A stretch of 64,000 nt of DNA from the NCBI GenBank assembly GCA_020847975.1, contig JADLBD010000213.1:1-64000 (forward strand), given 5' to 3'. The notes under the pieces are model-generated. The model did not search any database. It saw nothing but the letters and a program-made list of their open reading frames with translations, and had not been told where the DNA came from. The translations under genes and the position numbers were made by a program. Origin of the DNA: Bryobacterales bacterium (GTDB lineage Bacteria; Acidobacteriota; Terriglobia; Bryobacterales; Bryobacteraceae). This document shows positions 44,675-52,763 of this stretch, in pieces (within the stretch, counting starts at the first letter, position 1; every line of letters starts with the position of its first letter).

Positions 44675-47416
44675 TCATCGTGTGTTGGGGCCCGTGAGCA
44701 CCCCGGCCTTGTACGTGATTCGATTCCTTAGGTCAGAGTTCGTGAACCAGAGCTGGTAGGTCAGCGTCTGTTGACGCAGAAACTTGCCGCTCGGATTCAG
44801 GTCGATAAACGGACTGCCCCCCGGCAGGTTGCACGCGGTCCTGCCGTTCATGTTATTCAATGCCGCGTTGGGGCTGAGATTCTCAAGGACAAGGGCAATG
44901 GATCCGTCGTAATCGGACGGGCCGATATTCGTCACAGTAACTCTCTGTGTGAAAAGATTCTTGGTAACGTCCCACTTAAACACGTCAGGTGTCACACTCA
45001 TGTACTGAGTAACATTGGCGGCGCACAGTAGAGTAAGTGTGATAGTGTTCGATGTGACGCCGCTCATTGTGGCTGAAATATCTGAAGAGCCATTGGCTAC
45101 AGTAGTGGCGAATCCGGCAGCCGAGATGGCCACCGCCGCCGGGTTGCTGGAACTCCAGGTAACCTGCGAAGTGAGGTTTGCGGTCGAATTGTCGGCATAC
45201 TTGCCCGTGGCCGTGAACTGCTCCCCTTGCCCCCATTGCAAGGATGTAAAAGGGGCGCTGATGACAATGGACGTCAACGCCGGGGGCGAGACCGTAATCA
45301 GGACCGCGTTGGATTGAATGCCGTTCAACGAAGCCGTGATGTTGGAGGAGCCGAAAGCAAAGCCATAAGCCACTCCGGCCGAGTTGATGGTGACGGCTGC
45401 ATTCGATGAATTCCACGTTACCTGGTAGGTGAGGTCAGCGGTTGTGCCGTCACTGTAAGTTCCGGTTGCCGTGAATTGGTCCGTAGCGCCCTTGAGAATG
45501 GAAGTGTACGCAGCGCTGATCACGATGGAAGCCAACGCCGCATTGGAGAACACATAGGCGGCGCCCGAGTTGGCCGGGCCATAAACATCACCGTTACCGC
45601 CGGCTAATATATTGTTGCCGCTGGCGGCGACGGACATGCCAAACCCGTCACTATAACCCTGATACGTCGAGGCTTTAATCATCTGCGGGTACACACCGGG
45701 CCGGAACAGGTATGTGGAGGACCCGGCTGGAGCCCCTACGACTGTTGTATCGCCGCTCATCGCCACGGAGTAGCCGAACTGCTGAGCAAAGATCGGGTTG
45801 GAAGACTTCAAGTAAGCCGGCGCGCTCCACTGTCCGAGCGAGCGGGTGAAGAGATACGCGGCCCCCGAATTCGGCGTGCTGTTGTCGCTTGGCGATGTGC
45901 CGTTACCGGCCTCGCGAGGGGCCCCGACGACGGCGGTGTCTCCGTCGATGGCCACCGAAAAACCGAAGCCGTCTCCGTAATCCGGATTCGAGGCTCGGAG
46001 AGTGGCTTGCATCGTCCACACGCCGCCCGTCCGTGTGTAGACGTGCGCAAGGCCGGGGTTCACGCCCAGCACCTGGTTCGGCTCGCCGATCATCATCGTA
46101 TCGCCGCTTATGGCGACGGATTGGCCAAAGTTGTAAGGTAGCGCCCAGGTTATTGTAGAGACGAGGTAGAGTTGCGGAGTCCAGTCCGTCCCCACGCGCG
46201 TAAAGATGTTCGCCGAGCCGATGCCCTGAGTGCCCTGTGCGTCATCGTCGTTGGGAGCACCCACCACGACGGTGTCTCCGCTGATCGCGACGGACCAACC
46301 GAAACGCGCGACCGGCCGGGGATTTATCAGGCCAGACCCGGTGAACGCTTGCAGGTAGGCCTGCTGGACGGCAGTTTTCGGCACGCACCACGCGCCACCT
46401 GGGACGACGCATAGAACAATCTCGAATACGTAAGCTGCCCCTGCCTGGAGCCGCGTTTGCCCGGCAACGTTCGCGGTTTTCCCCGAGGCGCCCACCACAA
46501 TCGTTCGTCCGCTGATCGCCACGGACCAGCCGAAAAAGTCGCCGACAGCCGGACCCGGATTGGCGGCCTTGAGGTAGATCGCCTGCATCCAGCCGGACGG
46601 ACTGTTGACAAAAACGTAGGCAGCGCCCGCATTGATGAGGCTATTGTCGGCCTCCGAACTGCCGTTGCCGCGTTCAAATGGAGCCCCAACCACCGCTAGG
46701 TCGCCGTCCATCGCGACAGAGTATCCAAACTGATCGCTCCGGTCCGGGTTAGACGCCTGCAGATACGTCTGTTGGGCGAACGGATCCACGGTGACCGGAT
46801 ATAGGGCATTCTCATCCTCAATTTCGATGCGCAGCCCCTGGTCTTCACGCACAAAACGCGCGCCGAGTTCCCGGCCCAGGGCGTCAGTCACTCTTAACCC
46901 GCCGTAGTTGACCAGGGCTTCGCTGTTCTCAGGTTGTACGAATGCGACACTCCCGCCGCCGGGAGCGATCCTTGGTTCCAGCCCGCCCCGGATCTCCAGG
47001 TGAAATTGCAGCTCTTTCCCGTGCCCGGGCCGAGCCGCCACAGTGTAGCCGTGCTCCAGGCGGTCGCCGTTTTGGATCCACTCGCGAACATATTGATCCC
47101 ATTGATAAGAAATCTTCTCAACGTCGGTGAACACTCTGGCCCGCGAGACTCGCCGCGGCTCGCCTTTGTAGCCGTATGAAGTGAGGCGCAGACCCCACCG
47201 CCACGATGCGTGCTTCGGCGTCACTTCAAATCCTCGCCCGTCGAAGAAAGTCGACCAGTCCTGCTCGTAATTCTGAGCGCGCCAGCCGCCCTCGACAGTG
47301 GATACCGCGTGCCGGTGGCGCATGTGTTCCTTTCGGATGGCGGACCAATCAGAATCCGACAGGCTCTTTGCCGCGGCGGAAGCGCCTGGCACAAGCACCA
47401 GCGCGGCAAAGGGCAC
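44675..47416 (-). CDS. Large secreted FG-GAP repeat protein with Ig-like domains
   Basis: The 913-residue protein has an N-terminal region (to about 215), then about seven FG-GAP-like blades, each with the form FGYSVAMDGDLAVVGAP and GAAYVF, giving a seven-bladed propeller (about 215-640). Two Big_2-like Ig domains follow (ASIVISAAYTSILKGATDQF and LTSIVISAPFTSLQWGQGEQF). The last 100 residues resemble the C-terminal domain of the giant protein at 16663. The start is a GTG at 47416 giving the hydrophobic PFAALVLVPGASA, but without a charged lead. The true start may lie upstream, or a frame error may have hidden the signal peptide. Confidence 0.85.
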   Translation of the reverse strand: MPFAALVLVPGASAAAKSLSDSDWSAIRKEHMRHRHAVSTVEGGWRAQNYEQDWSTFFDGRGFEVTPKHASWRWGLRLTSYGYKGEPRRVSRARVFTDVEKISYQWDQYVREWIQNGDRLEHGYTVAARPGHGKELQFHLEIRGGLEPRIAPGGGSVAFVQPENSEALVNYGGLRVTDALGRELGARFVREDQGLRIEIEDENALYPVTVDPFAQQTYLQASNPDRSDQFGYSVAMDGDLAVVGAPFERGNGSSEADNSLINAGAAYVFVNSPSGWMQAIYLKAANPGPAVGDFFGWSVAISGRTIVVGASGKTANVAGQTRLQAGAAYVFEIVLCVVPGGAWCVPKTAVQQAYLQAFTGSGLINPRPVARFGWSVAISGDTVVVGAPNDDDAQGTQGIGSANIFTRVGTDWTPQLYLVSTITWALPYNFGQSVAISGDTMMIGEPNQVLGVNPGLAHVYTRTGGVWTMQATLRASNPDYGDGFGFSVAIDGDTAVVGAPREAGNGTSPSDNSTPNSGAAYLFTRSLGQWSAPAYLKSSNPIFAQQFGYSVAMSGDTTVVGAPAGSSTYLFRPGVYPQMIKASTYQGYSDGFGMSVAASGNNILAGGNGDVYGPANSGAAYVFSNAALASIVISAAYTSILKGATDQFTATGTYSDGTTADLTYQVTWNSSNAAVTINSAGVAYGFAFGSSNITASLNGIQSNAVLITVSPPALTSIVISAPFTSLQWGQGEQFTATGKYADNSTANLTSQVTWSSSNPAAVAISAAGFATTVANGSSDISATMSGVTSNTITLTLLCAANVTQYMSVTPDVFKWDVTKNLFTQRVTVTNIGPSDYDGSIALVLENLSPNAALNNMNGRTACNLPGGSPFIDLNPSGKFLRQQTLTYQLWFTNSDLRNRITYKAGVLTGPNTR

Positions 47417-47696
47417 AGCCGTGTGCCGGCCGGAAACGCCCGCTCCGCAACATCCCGGCTGCCCGCGCCATCGCAGACAGTGTGGCCCGCACGGCCCAAA
47501 ATAAGGATCCGTTCATCGCGTATCTCCCTGACCCGGCGTCCAGCGCAAGCCGCCTGGCGTTGAGGTCGTATGGAATACGCGCAACGGCGCGGAAAGGGAA
47601 TAATGGCCTGGATTTTTCTTTCGGCTGTGTTCCCATTGTGTGATCCGGCCGTGGAGTCTGATTGCTGTCCGCCGGGAAAATGGTACACTCCGGGCC

Positions 47697-48209
47697 ATGA
47701 TCCGCCGTTTGACCGCCGACGACGTCATGGAAAACATCAACGGCCTCTGCGCCCTGTTATCGGACGCGGTCGATAGCGGAGCCTCCATCGGTTTCCTGCC
47801 GCCGCTTGATCCCATCGAGGCGCTCGCCTATTGGGACAGCGTACGTCTCGCCGTGCATGACGGCTCTCGCATCCTGCTTGCCGCATTCAGCGGCGCCGAA
47901 TTGGCCGGAACCGTCCAACTCGATCTCTGCATGCGCGCTAACGGGAGACACCGCGCGGAAGTGACAAAGCTGATGGTCCACCGCGGCGCCAGACGCAAGG
48001 GTCTCGGGACCGCGCTCATGGCTGCGGTGGAAGAGGCGGCCCGCGCCGAGGGGCGCTCCCTGCTGGTGCTCGATACGCGCAAGGGAGATCCCTCCGAGGC
48101 CGTCTACCGCGGCACGGGATACCAGGTGGCCGGAGAAATCCCGAACTACGCGCGCAGCGCCAACGGCGAACTGCACCCCACTGTCCTGTTCTACAAACAG
48201 ATCGAGTGA
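47697..48209 (+). CDS. GNAT N-acetyltransferase
   Basis: The 170-residue GNAT starts MIRRLTADDV and has motif A in LMVHRGARRKGLGTALMAAVEEAA, then AVYRGTGYQVAGEIPNYA. The pattern VTKLMVH-GARRKG-GTALM with the DTRKGD region resembles a GNAT group in which antibiotic acetylation has been seen, but the substrate is not decided. The ATG at 47697 is chosen over the upstream start for the usual GNAT beginning. It is divergent from the FG-GAP gene. Confidence 0.88.
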   Translation: MIRRLTADDVMENINGLCALLSDAVDSGASIGFLPPLDPIEALAYWDSVRLAVHDGSRILLAAFSGAELAGTVQLDLCMRANGRHRAEVTKLMVHRGARRKGLGTALMAAVEEAARAEGRSLLVLDTRKGDPSEAVYRGTGYQVAGEIPNYARSANGELHPTVLFYKQIE

Positions 48210-48225
48210 TTTTCCAGCTAGTTAG

Positions 48226-49833
48226 TTAGCGCACTCCGCTCTTCTCGCGCGCGGAGAGGAACTCGTCGCCTTTGCGCCAGGTGGGCATTGTTTGGCTTTC
48301 GGCAACGTCCAGGCCGATGGTGAAGCCGAACTTGGCCATTTCTTCCATGCCGGAGAAGTCCCACGAGGGGTTGTATTCGTCGGAGGGCTGGTGGTAGTGC
48401 TTACTGTTGTACTCTTCGAAGATCTTTTCGCCATAACCGGCGGGCTTGCCGGCGAATTGGGTTCCCATGTTGATGGAAAAAGCGGGGACACCGGCGCGGG
48501 CGAGAGCGAAGTGATCGGACCGGTAGAAATGTCCGGCCTCGGGGTGGGGATCGGACTGGATGGAGAGGCGGAAGCGCTGCGCCACGTTTTGCACGACCGG
48601 CCAGACGGTGGTGCGCTCGGCTCCGGTGACGACGACGTCGGTGGTGCGGCCGAAGGGGTAGAATGCGTCGAAATTGAGGTTGAGCGCGGTTTTTCCGGCG
48701 GGAATGAAGGGATGCGCGCCGTAGTATTCGGCTCCGCGTAGGCCGTTCTCTTCGGCGGTGACGAAGAGGAAGAGGGCCGAGCGGCGCGGCTTGTGAGGAA
48801 GGGCCTGCCAGGCGCGGGCGATCTCGAGGACGATGCCGCAGCCGGTGGCATTGTCGACAGCCCCGTTGTAGATACGATCGCCGTTCACAGGCTCGCCGAT
48901 TCCGAGGTGATCCCAGTGGGCGGTGAAGATGACTGCCTGATCCTGGAAGCGAGGATCGCTGCCGGGGAGGATGCCGGCGACGTTGCGGGATTCGACGGAG
49001 CGCACCTTGGCAGGGAAGTTGCCGCGGAAGTGAACGGGCAGCGGGATGGCGCGGAAGCCGGGAGTATCGGCGAGTCTCAGCATCAGCTCGGAGGACTTGC
49101 CGATGGAGGAAAAGATACGATCGCCGACTTCCCGGGTGACCCAGCCCGCGAAGTGGAGAGCCGGGACTCCGGGTTCGAGTTTGACCTGCATGTCTTCGCG
49201 TCCCCACGAACTCCTGACAACGTCCCAGCCATAGCTGGCGGTGGGGGAGGTGTGGATGATGATGCAGGCGGCGGCTCCACGGCGGGTGGCTTCCTCGTAC
49301 TTGTAGGTCCAGCGGCCGTAGTACGTCAGCGCTTTGCCGGTGAAGAATTTCGGATCATCGGAGGGCGGCTCGTTGGTGAAGAGGACGACGACTTTGCCGC
49401 GGACATCGATTCCTTTGTAGTCGTCCCACCCGTATTCCGGCGCGGTGATGCCGTGACCCACGAAGACGGCGTCCGCATCAAGAGTGGAAGACTCGTTCTG
49501 CTGCTGGGTGAGGCCGACGAAATCGTCGAGCCAGCGAAGCGGGAGAGGGTTTCCCTGGATTGTAGCGGAGAGGGTGGCGGAGGGGAGCGGATGGACACCG
49601 ACGAGTGGGACGCGCTGAAAGAAGGAATCGTGATCGCCGGCGGGCTTGGCGCCGATCAAGGCGAGTTGAGCGGCGATGTATTCGGCTGCGAGATCACCGC
49701 CCCGTGTTCCGACGCCGCGGCCTTCGAGCAAGTCGCTCGCCAAGAACTTGACGTGGGCCCTGATGCGCGCGCCGGCAATATCCTGCGCCGCGGCGAGAGA
49801 GGGGCAGAGGGCCAGAAGGCAGAACATCCTCAT
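48226..49833 (-). CDS. Secreted M28-family zinc metallopeptidase
   Basis: The 535-residue protein has a signal peptide (residues 1-16) and an M28 peptidase fold with a PA-like insert (about 130-255). The zinc ligands are visible: His in FTAHWDHLG, Asp in GAVDNATGCG, the catalytic Glu pair in VTAEENGLRG, Asp in LNLNFDAF and His in SDHFALA. It likely releases amino acids from peptide N-termini in the periplasm or medium. Its stop is 16 bases from the convergent GNAT. Confidence 0.92.
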   Translation of the reverse strand: MRMFCLLALCPSLAAAQDIAGARIRAHVKFLASDLLEGRGVGTRGGDLAAEYIAAQLALIGAKPAGDHDSFFQRVPLVGVHPLPSATLSATIQGNPLPLRWLDDFVGLTQQQNESSTLDADAVFVGHGITAPEYGWDDYKGIDVRGKVVVLFTNEPPSDDPKFFTGKALTYYGRWTYKYEEATRRGAAACIIIHTSPTASYGWDVVRSSWGREDMQVKLEPGVPALHFAGWVTREVGDRIFSSIGKSSELMLRLADTPGFRAIPLPVHFRGNFPAKVRSVESRNVAGILPGSDPRFQDQAVIFTAHWDHLGIGEPVNGDRIYNGAVDNATGCGIVLEIARAWQALPHKPRRSALFLFVTAEENGLRGAEYYGAHPFIPAGKTALNLNFDAFYPFGRTTDVVVTGAERTTVWPVVQNVAQRFRLSIQSDPHPEAGHFYRSDHFALARAGVPAFSINMGTQFAGKPAGYGEKIFEEYNSKHYHQPSDEYNPSWDFSGMEEMAKFGFTIGLDVAESQTMPTWRKGDEFLSAREKSGVR

Positions 49834-49854
49834 CTAGTTCGAGTGTAGCGCGGG

Positions 49855-50727
49855 CTACCTTTTGAGCAGTGCAAAGGCCTTTTGCATCGCGGCAAGGGAG
49901 ACAGAGAGCGCCTGGTCGCGGGGCATCCGGCGGAGGGCTTCGTTGAATGGTTCGGGACGGACGGGGCCATCGTAACCGATGGTTTGCAGGGCGTTGAGGA
50001 AGGCGGCGACGTCGATGACACCGGTGGCGCAAGGCAACTCACGGACGGAGTCGATCTGCTGATCGGCGGGGATGCCGGCGGGCGCATCGTTCAGATCGAC
50101 GGAAACCACATCTTTGTTGGCGAGCGACAGGATGTCATCTCGTGTCTCGTGGGCGGTGTACCAGTGCCAGCTATCGAGAACGAAGCCGGCATTGTTCGCG
50201 CCAATGGCGGCGATGAGTTCCTTGGTTTCGGCCATGGTGTGAATGAACGGGTATCGCCGGGAAGCCCATAGAGTCTTGGGGGCAACATATTCGAGGCCGA
50301 AGCGGATGTTGTGTTGCGCCAGGACGCCGGCGATAGCTCGGAGGCGCTTGACGTGGAGATCGAAGTTCCGGCGCGAGGTGAGCGTATCGTGAGAAGGATT
50401 GAGCCATGTGCCCATGCGGGCGACTCCGGCCTGCTCCAGAGCTTTCGCCTGGGCAGGCAGGGCGTTCATGCCTTCGGCGAACTTGTCGTCCGTGGAGCGG
50501 AAATCCACGGAAAGGGAGGCGCAGCCCCAAACCAGGTGGCGCGCGGCGAGGAAATCTTTGATCCTGCGAATCTGCTCACTCGAGATGCTTGCGAGGTAAG
50601 CAGGCTGCGGTTCGACAGCTTCGTAGCCGTAGTAGTGGGCGAATTCGAGGGTCTCCATCTGATCCGCCTTGACGCCGATGGAGCCGGGGGTGAGATGGAT
50701 GGTCATCTTGCGATCAGGCGGGGGCAT
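49855..50727 (-). CDS. Sugar phosphate isomerase/epimerase (AP-endonuclease-2 fold)
   Basis: The 290-residue cytoplasmic TIM-barrel protein has the segments SIGVKADQMETLEFAHYYG, RFGLEYVAP (metal-ligand Glu), FVLDSWHWYTAHE (Asp and His), VVSVDLNDAP and YDGPVRPEPFNEAL. These match the xylose-isomerase-like family with divalent-metal sites. Substrate unknown. It starts about 300 bases downstream of the DUF2461 gene's stop. Confidence 0.88.
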   Translation of the reverse strand: MPPPDRKMTIHLTPGSIGVKADQMETLEFAHYYGYEAVEPQPAYLASISSEQIRRIKDFLAARHLVWGCASLSVDFRSTDDKFAEGMNALPAQAKALEQAGVARMGTWLNPSHDTLTSRRNFDLHVKRLRAIAGVLAQHNIRFGLEYVAPKTLWASRRYPFIHTMAETKELIAAIGANNAGFVLDSWHWYTAHETRDDILSLANKDVVSVDLNDAPAGIPADQQIDSVRELPCATGVIDVAAFLNALQTIGYDGPVRPEPFNEALRRMPRDQALSVSLAAMQKAFALLKR

Positions 50728-50882
50728 AGGGAGTCCTCATCTCTCTTTACAGCGTACAACCGTGATGAGAGTGCAGGGGCTGAACGGCGTTCTGAACATA
50801 ATGGGGTGGAACCGGAAGAAATCTTAATTGCTGGTGGAACAAAACCGTTCCGGGATTCGTCCGTCTATATAACAAACGAGAA

Positions 50883-50932
50883 CGCCTCCTTGCGATACCC
50901 TTTCCCCAACACACCAACCTCGCAAGGAGGCG
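50883..50932. other. 13-base-stem hairpin in spacer, possible terminator
   Basis: CGCCTCCTTGCGA (50883-50895) and TCGCAAGGAGGCG (50920-50932) form a perfect 13-base stem with a 24-base loop. Read on the minus strand, downstream of the DUF2461 gene, the stem is followed by TTCTCGTTTGTTAT, a loosely T-rich tail that could end transcription. The stem also holds an AAGGAGG core. The spacer 50728-51027 holds no gene that I can support. Confidence 0.5.
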
Positions 50933-50941
50933 CTATCCATT

Positions 50942-50970
50942 CAGTGCGCACTGTTCGTATCTGAACAGTG
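50942..50970. other. Palindrome plus adjoining GTTC/GAAC dyad
   Basis: CAGTGCGCACTG (50942-50953) is a perfect 12-base palindrome. It overlaps a second dyad, CACTGTTC (50949-50956) with GAACAGTG (50963-50970). Only one of these structures can form at a time, so the segment could be a binding site or an alternative RNA fold. Confidence 0.4.
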
Positions 50971-51027
50971 ATCCCCATTCTACACCTGTTTTGTTTCGGT
51001 GCAAGCGTTTTCTTTCGGCGTATTGCG

Positions 51028-51744
51028 TTACAGATTCGCCTGGAGTGGGTCCTTGGCGCGTTTCCCGATTAGCGGTTGATTGAGAAACTCCACAAAGGGG
51101 GCCATGGTCTGAAACCGTTTGACCAGTTCGGGAAGGAGTTGGGCGGTGACGACGCAGGCGGGATCGAGGCGGGTATCGAACAGGGTCCAGTGTTTGTATC
51201 GAATGAGGTCGGCCGCGGGGTCGTCCGGCGAAAAACCTTTGGGGACGCGGGAGAGTTGTTGCGCCCACAACTCGCCCATCAGTTTGCGCAGCGTGGCTGC
51301 ACGGAGAATTTTGCGGAACTCTTCGTGGTGTTCGGCGAGGTGATTGCGGATGGAACGAAGTTCATCAGGTCCGGGCATATACACGCCGGCGGCGACTTCG
51401 ATCTCATCAGGGGCCACGCTGAAGTAATAGCCCGCGCTGACGTGTCTTTCCATGCCGGCGCGGGAAAATGAGGCGGCGATGTGCGTTTTGTAGGGAGTCT
51501 TGTCCTTGCTGAAGCGGGTATCGCGGTAGATACGGTAGATGGCCTTTTTGGGATCGGTGATGTAGTGCGGGGCGAAGCGAACGAAGTGGCCATTGAGGGC
51601 ATCCACGAGTTGCTCCATGGGAGCTTTCACGTTCTGATCGAAAATCTCTTTACGGGGTTGAAACCACTCGCGTTTGTTGTTTTTCTTCAATCCGCGCAGC
51701 AGGGCGATGCCCTCTTGAGGAAATCCCGGAAAGCCCTTTCGCAC
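51028..51744 (-). CDS. DUF2461 (TIGR02453) family protein
   Basis: The 238-residue protein carries the family hallmarks LKKNNKREWFQPRKEIFD near the N-terminus, then DPKKAIYRIYRDTRFSKDKTPYKTHIAA, and GYYFSVAPDEIEVAAGVYMP. The family is widespread and its role is unknown. It is divergent from murB with only five bases between start codons, so its promoter must overlap murB coding sequence. Confidence 0.92.
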   Translation of the reverse strand: MRKGFPGFPQEGIALLRGLKKNNKREWFQPRKEIFDQNVKAPMEQLVDALNGHFVRFAPHYITDPKKAIYRIYRDTRFSKDKTPYKTHIAASFSRAGMERHVSAGYYFSVAPDEIEVAAGVYMPGPDELRSIRNHLAEHHEEFRKILRAATLRKLMGELWAQQLSRVPKGFSPDDPAADLIRYKHWTLFDTRLDPACVVTAQLLPELVKRFQTMAPFVEFLNQPLIGKRAKDPLQANL

Positions 51745-51749
51745 AATGA

Positions 51750-52763
51750 ATGACTCCTATAATCAAAGAAATGCCCATCACGCAAGCGGCGCTGGAGGCG
51801 CTAGGCGCGCTACCGCGGACAGACGTAAGACAGCATGTTCCCTTGAGCCAGTATACGAGGTTTGGAATCGGGGGCCCGGCCTGTATTGTTTGTGATTGCG
51901 CGGAGGAGGAGCCGTTCCTGGAGGCGGTGGAGATCGCGCGGGAGAGCGGACTGGAGTTCGCGGTGCTGGGCCAGGGCTCGAACGTGATTGTGAGCGACCG
52001 CGGTTTTCCAGGGATCATTTTGCGCTACACGGCGGACAGCATGCGCATGGACCAGGGAGCCCTTTGGGTGGAGGCAGGCGCGGTGCTGCAGCGGCTGGTG
52101 GATTTCAGCATGGAACAGGGACTGGAAGGGCTGCACACCATGACCGGCATACCAGGATGGGTGGGAGCCGCGATCTACGGAAACGCCGGAGCGTATGGGC
52201 ATTCGATCTCGGAGTTCGTCCGCGGCGTGCGGTATTTTGATGGCCGCGTGGTGCGCGAATTGGACAAGGCAGGGTGCGAGTTTGCTTATCGGGAAAGCAT
52301 CTTCAAACGGCGGAAAGAGTGGGTGATTCTAGCGGCGGTGCTGCAACTGCCCGGCGGGGACAGGGAGAGGCTGCGCGCGAAGGCGGCGGAGATCCTGGAG
52401 ATGCGGAACGCCAAGTATCCGCCCACGATGAAATGCGCCGGGAGCATTTTCAAGAACCTGCTGATGCGAGAGTTGCCCGAGCGTGTGCGGGAGCAGGTGC
52501 CGGGTTCCGTGGTGCGGGAGGGGAAGGTGCCGTCGGCATGGTTCCTGGAGCAGGTGGGCGCGAAGGGGATGCGCCGCGGAGACATCCAGGTTGCGCACTA
52601 CCACGCCAACCTCATCTATAACGATGGGCAGGGGAGTTCGGCGGATCTGGTGGCGGTGATCGGCGAGTTGAAAGACCGGGTGGCGGCGCGGTTTGGGCTG
52701 CGGCTGGAGGAAGAGGTGCAATACATCGGGTTCGAGCAGGCAGCAGAAGGCGGCGCGGGTTAG
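51750..52763 (+). CDS. murB: UDP-N-acetylenolpyruvoylglucosamine reductase
   Basis: The enzyme reduces UDP-GlcNAc-enolpyruvate to UDP-MurNAc in peptidoglycan synthesis, using FAD and NADPH in the cytoplasm. The 337-residue product shows FAD motifs VLGQGSNVIVSD (residues 72-83) and GLHTMTGIPGWVGAAIYGNAGAYG, the substrate-site FAYRESIFK, the catalytic serine region AGSIFKN (near Ser232) and Glu in LEEEVQYIGF near the C-terminus. The ATG at 51771 is an alternative start. Its stop overlaps the convergent malQ stop by four bases. Confidence 0.96.
   Translation: MTPIIKEMPITQAALEALGALPRTDVRQHVPLSQYTRFGIGGPACIVCDCAEEEPFLEAVEIARESGLEFAVLGQGSNVIVSDRGFPGIILRYTADSMRMDQGALWVEAGAVLQRLVDFSMEQGLEGLHTMTGIPGWVGAAIYGNAGAYGHSISEFVRGVRYFDGRVVRELDKAGCEFAYRESIFKRRKEWVILAAVLQLPGGDRERLRAKAAEILEMRNAKYPPTMKCAGSIFKNLLMRELPERVREQVPGSVVREGKVPSAWFLEQVGAKGMRRGDIQVAHYHANLIYNDGQGSSADLVAVIGELKDRVAARFGLRLEEEVQYIGFEQAAEGGAG

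Noticed and set aside
47349-47636. 95-residue minus-strand frame as the missing signal peptide of the FG-GAP gene
   Set aside because: Its residues are Arg/Ala/Cys-rich and do not form a signal peptide; it is in another frame from the large gene.
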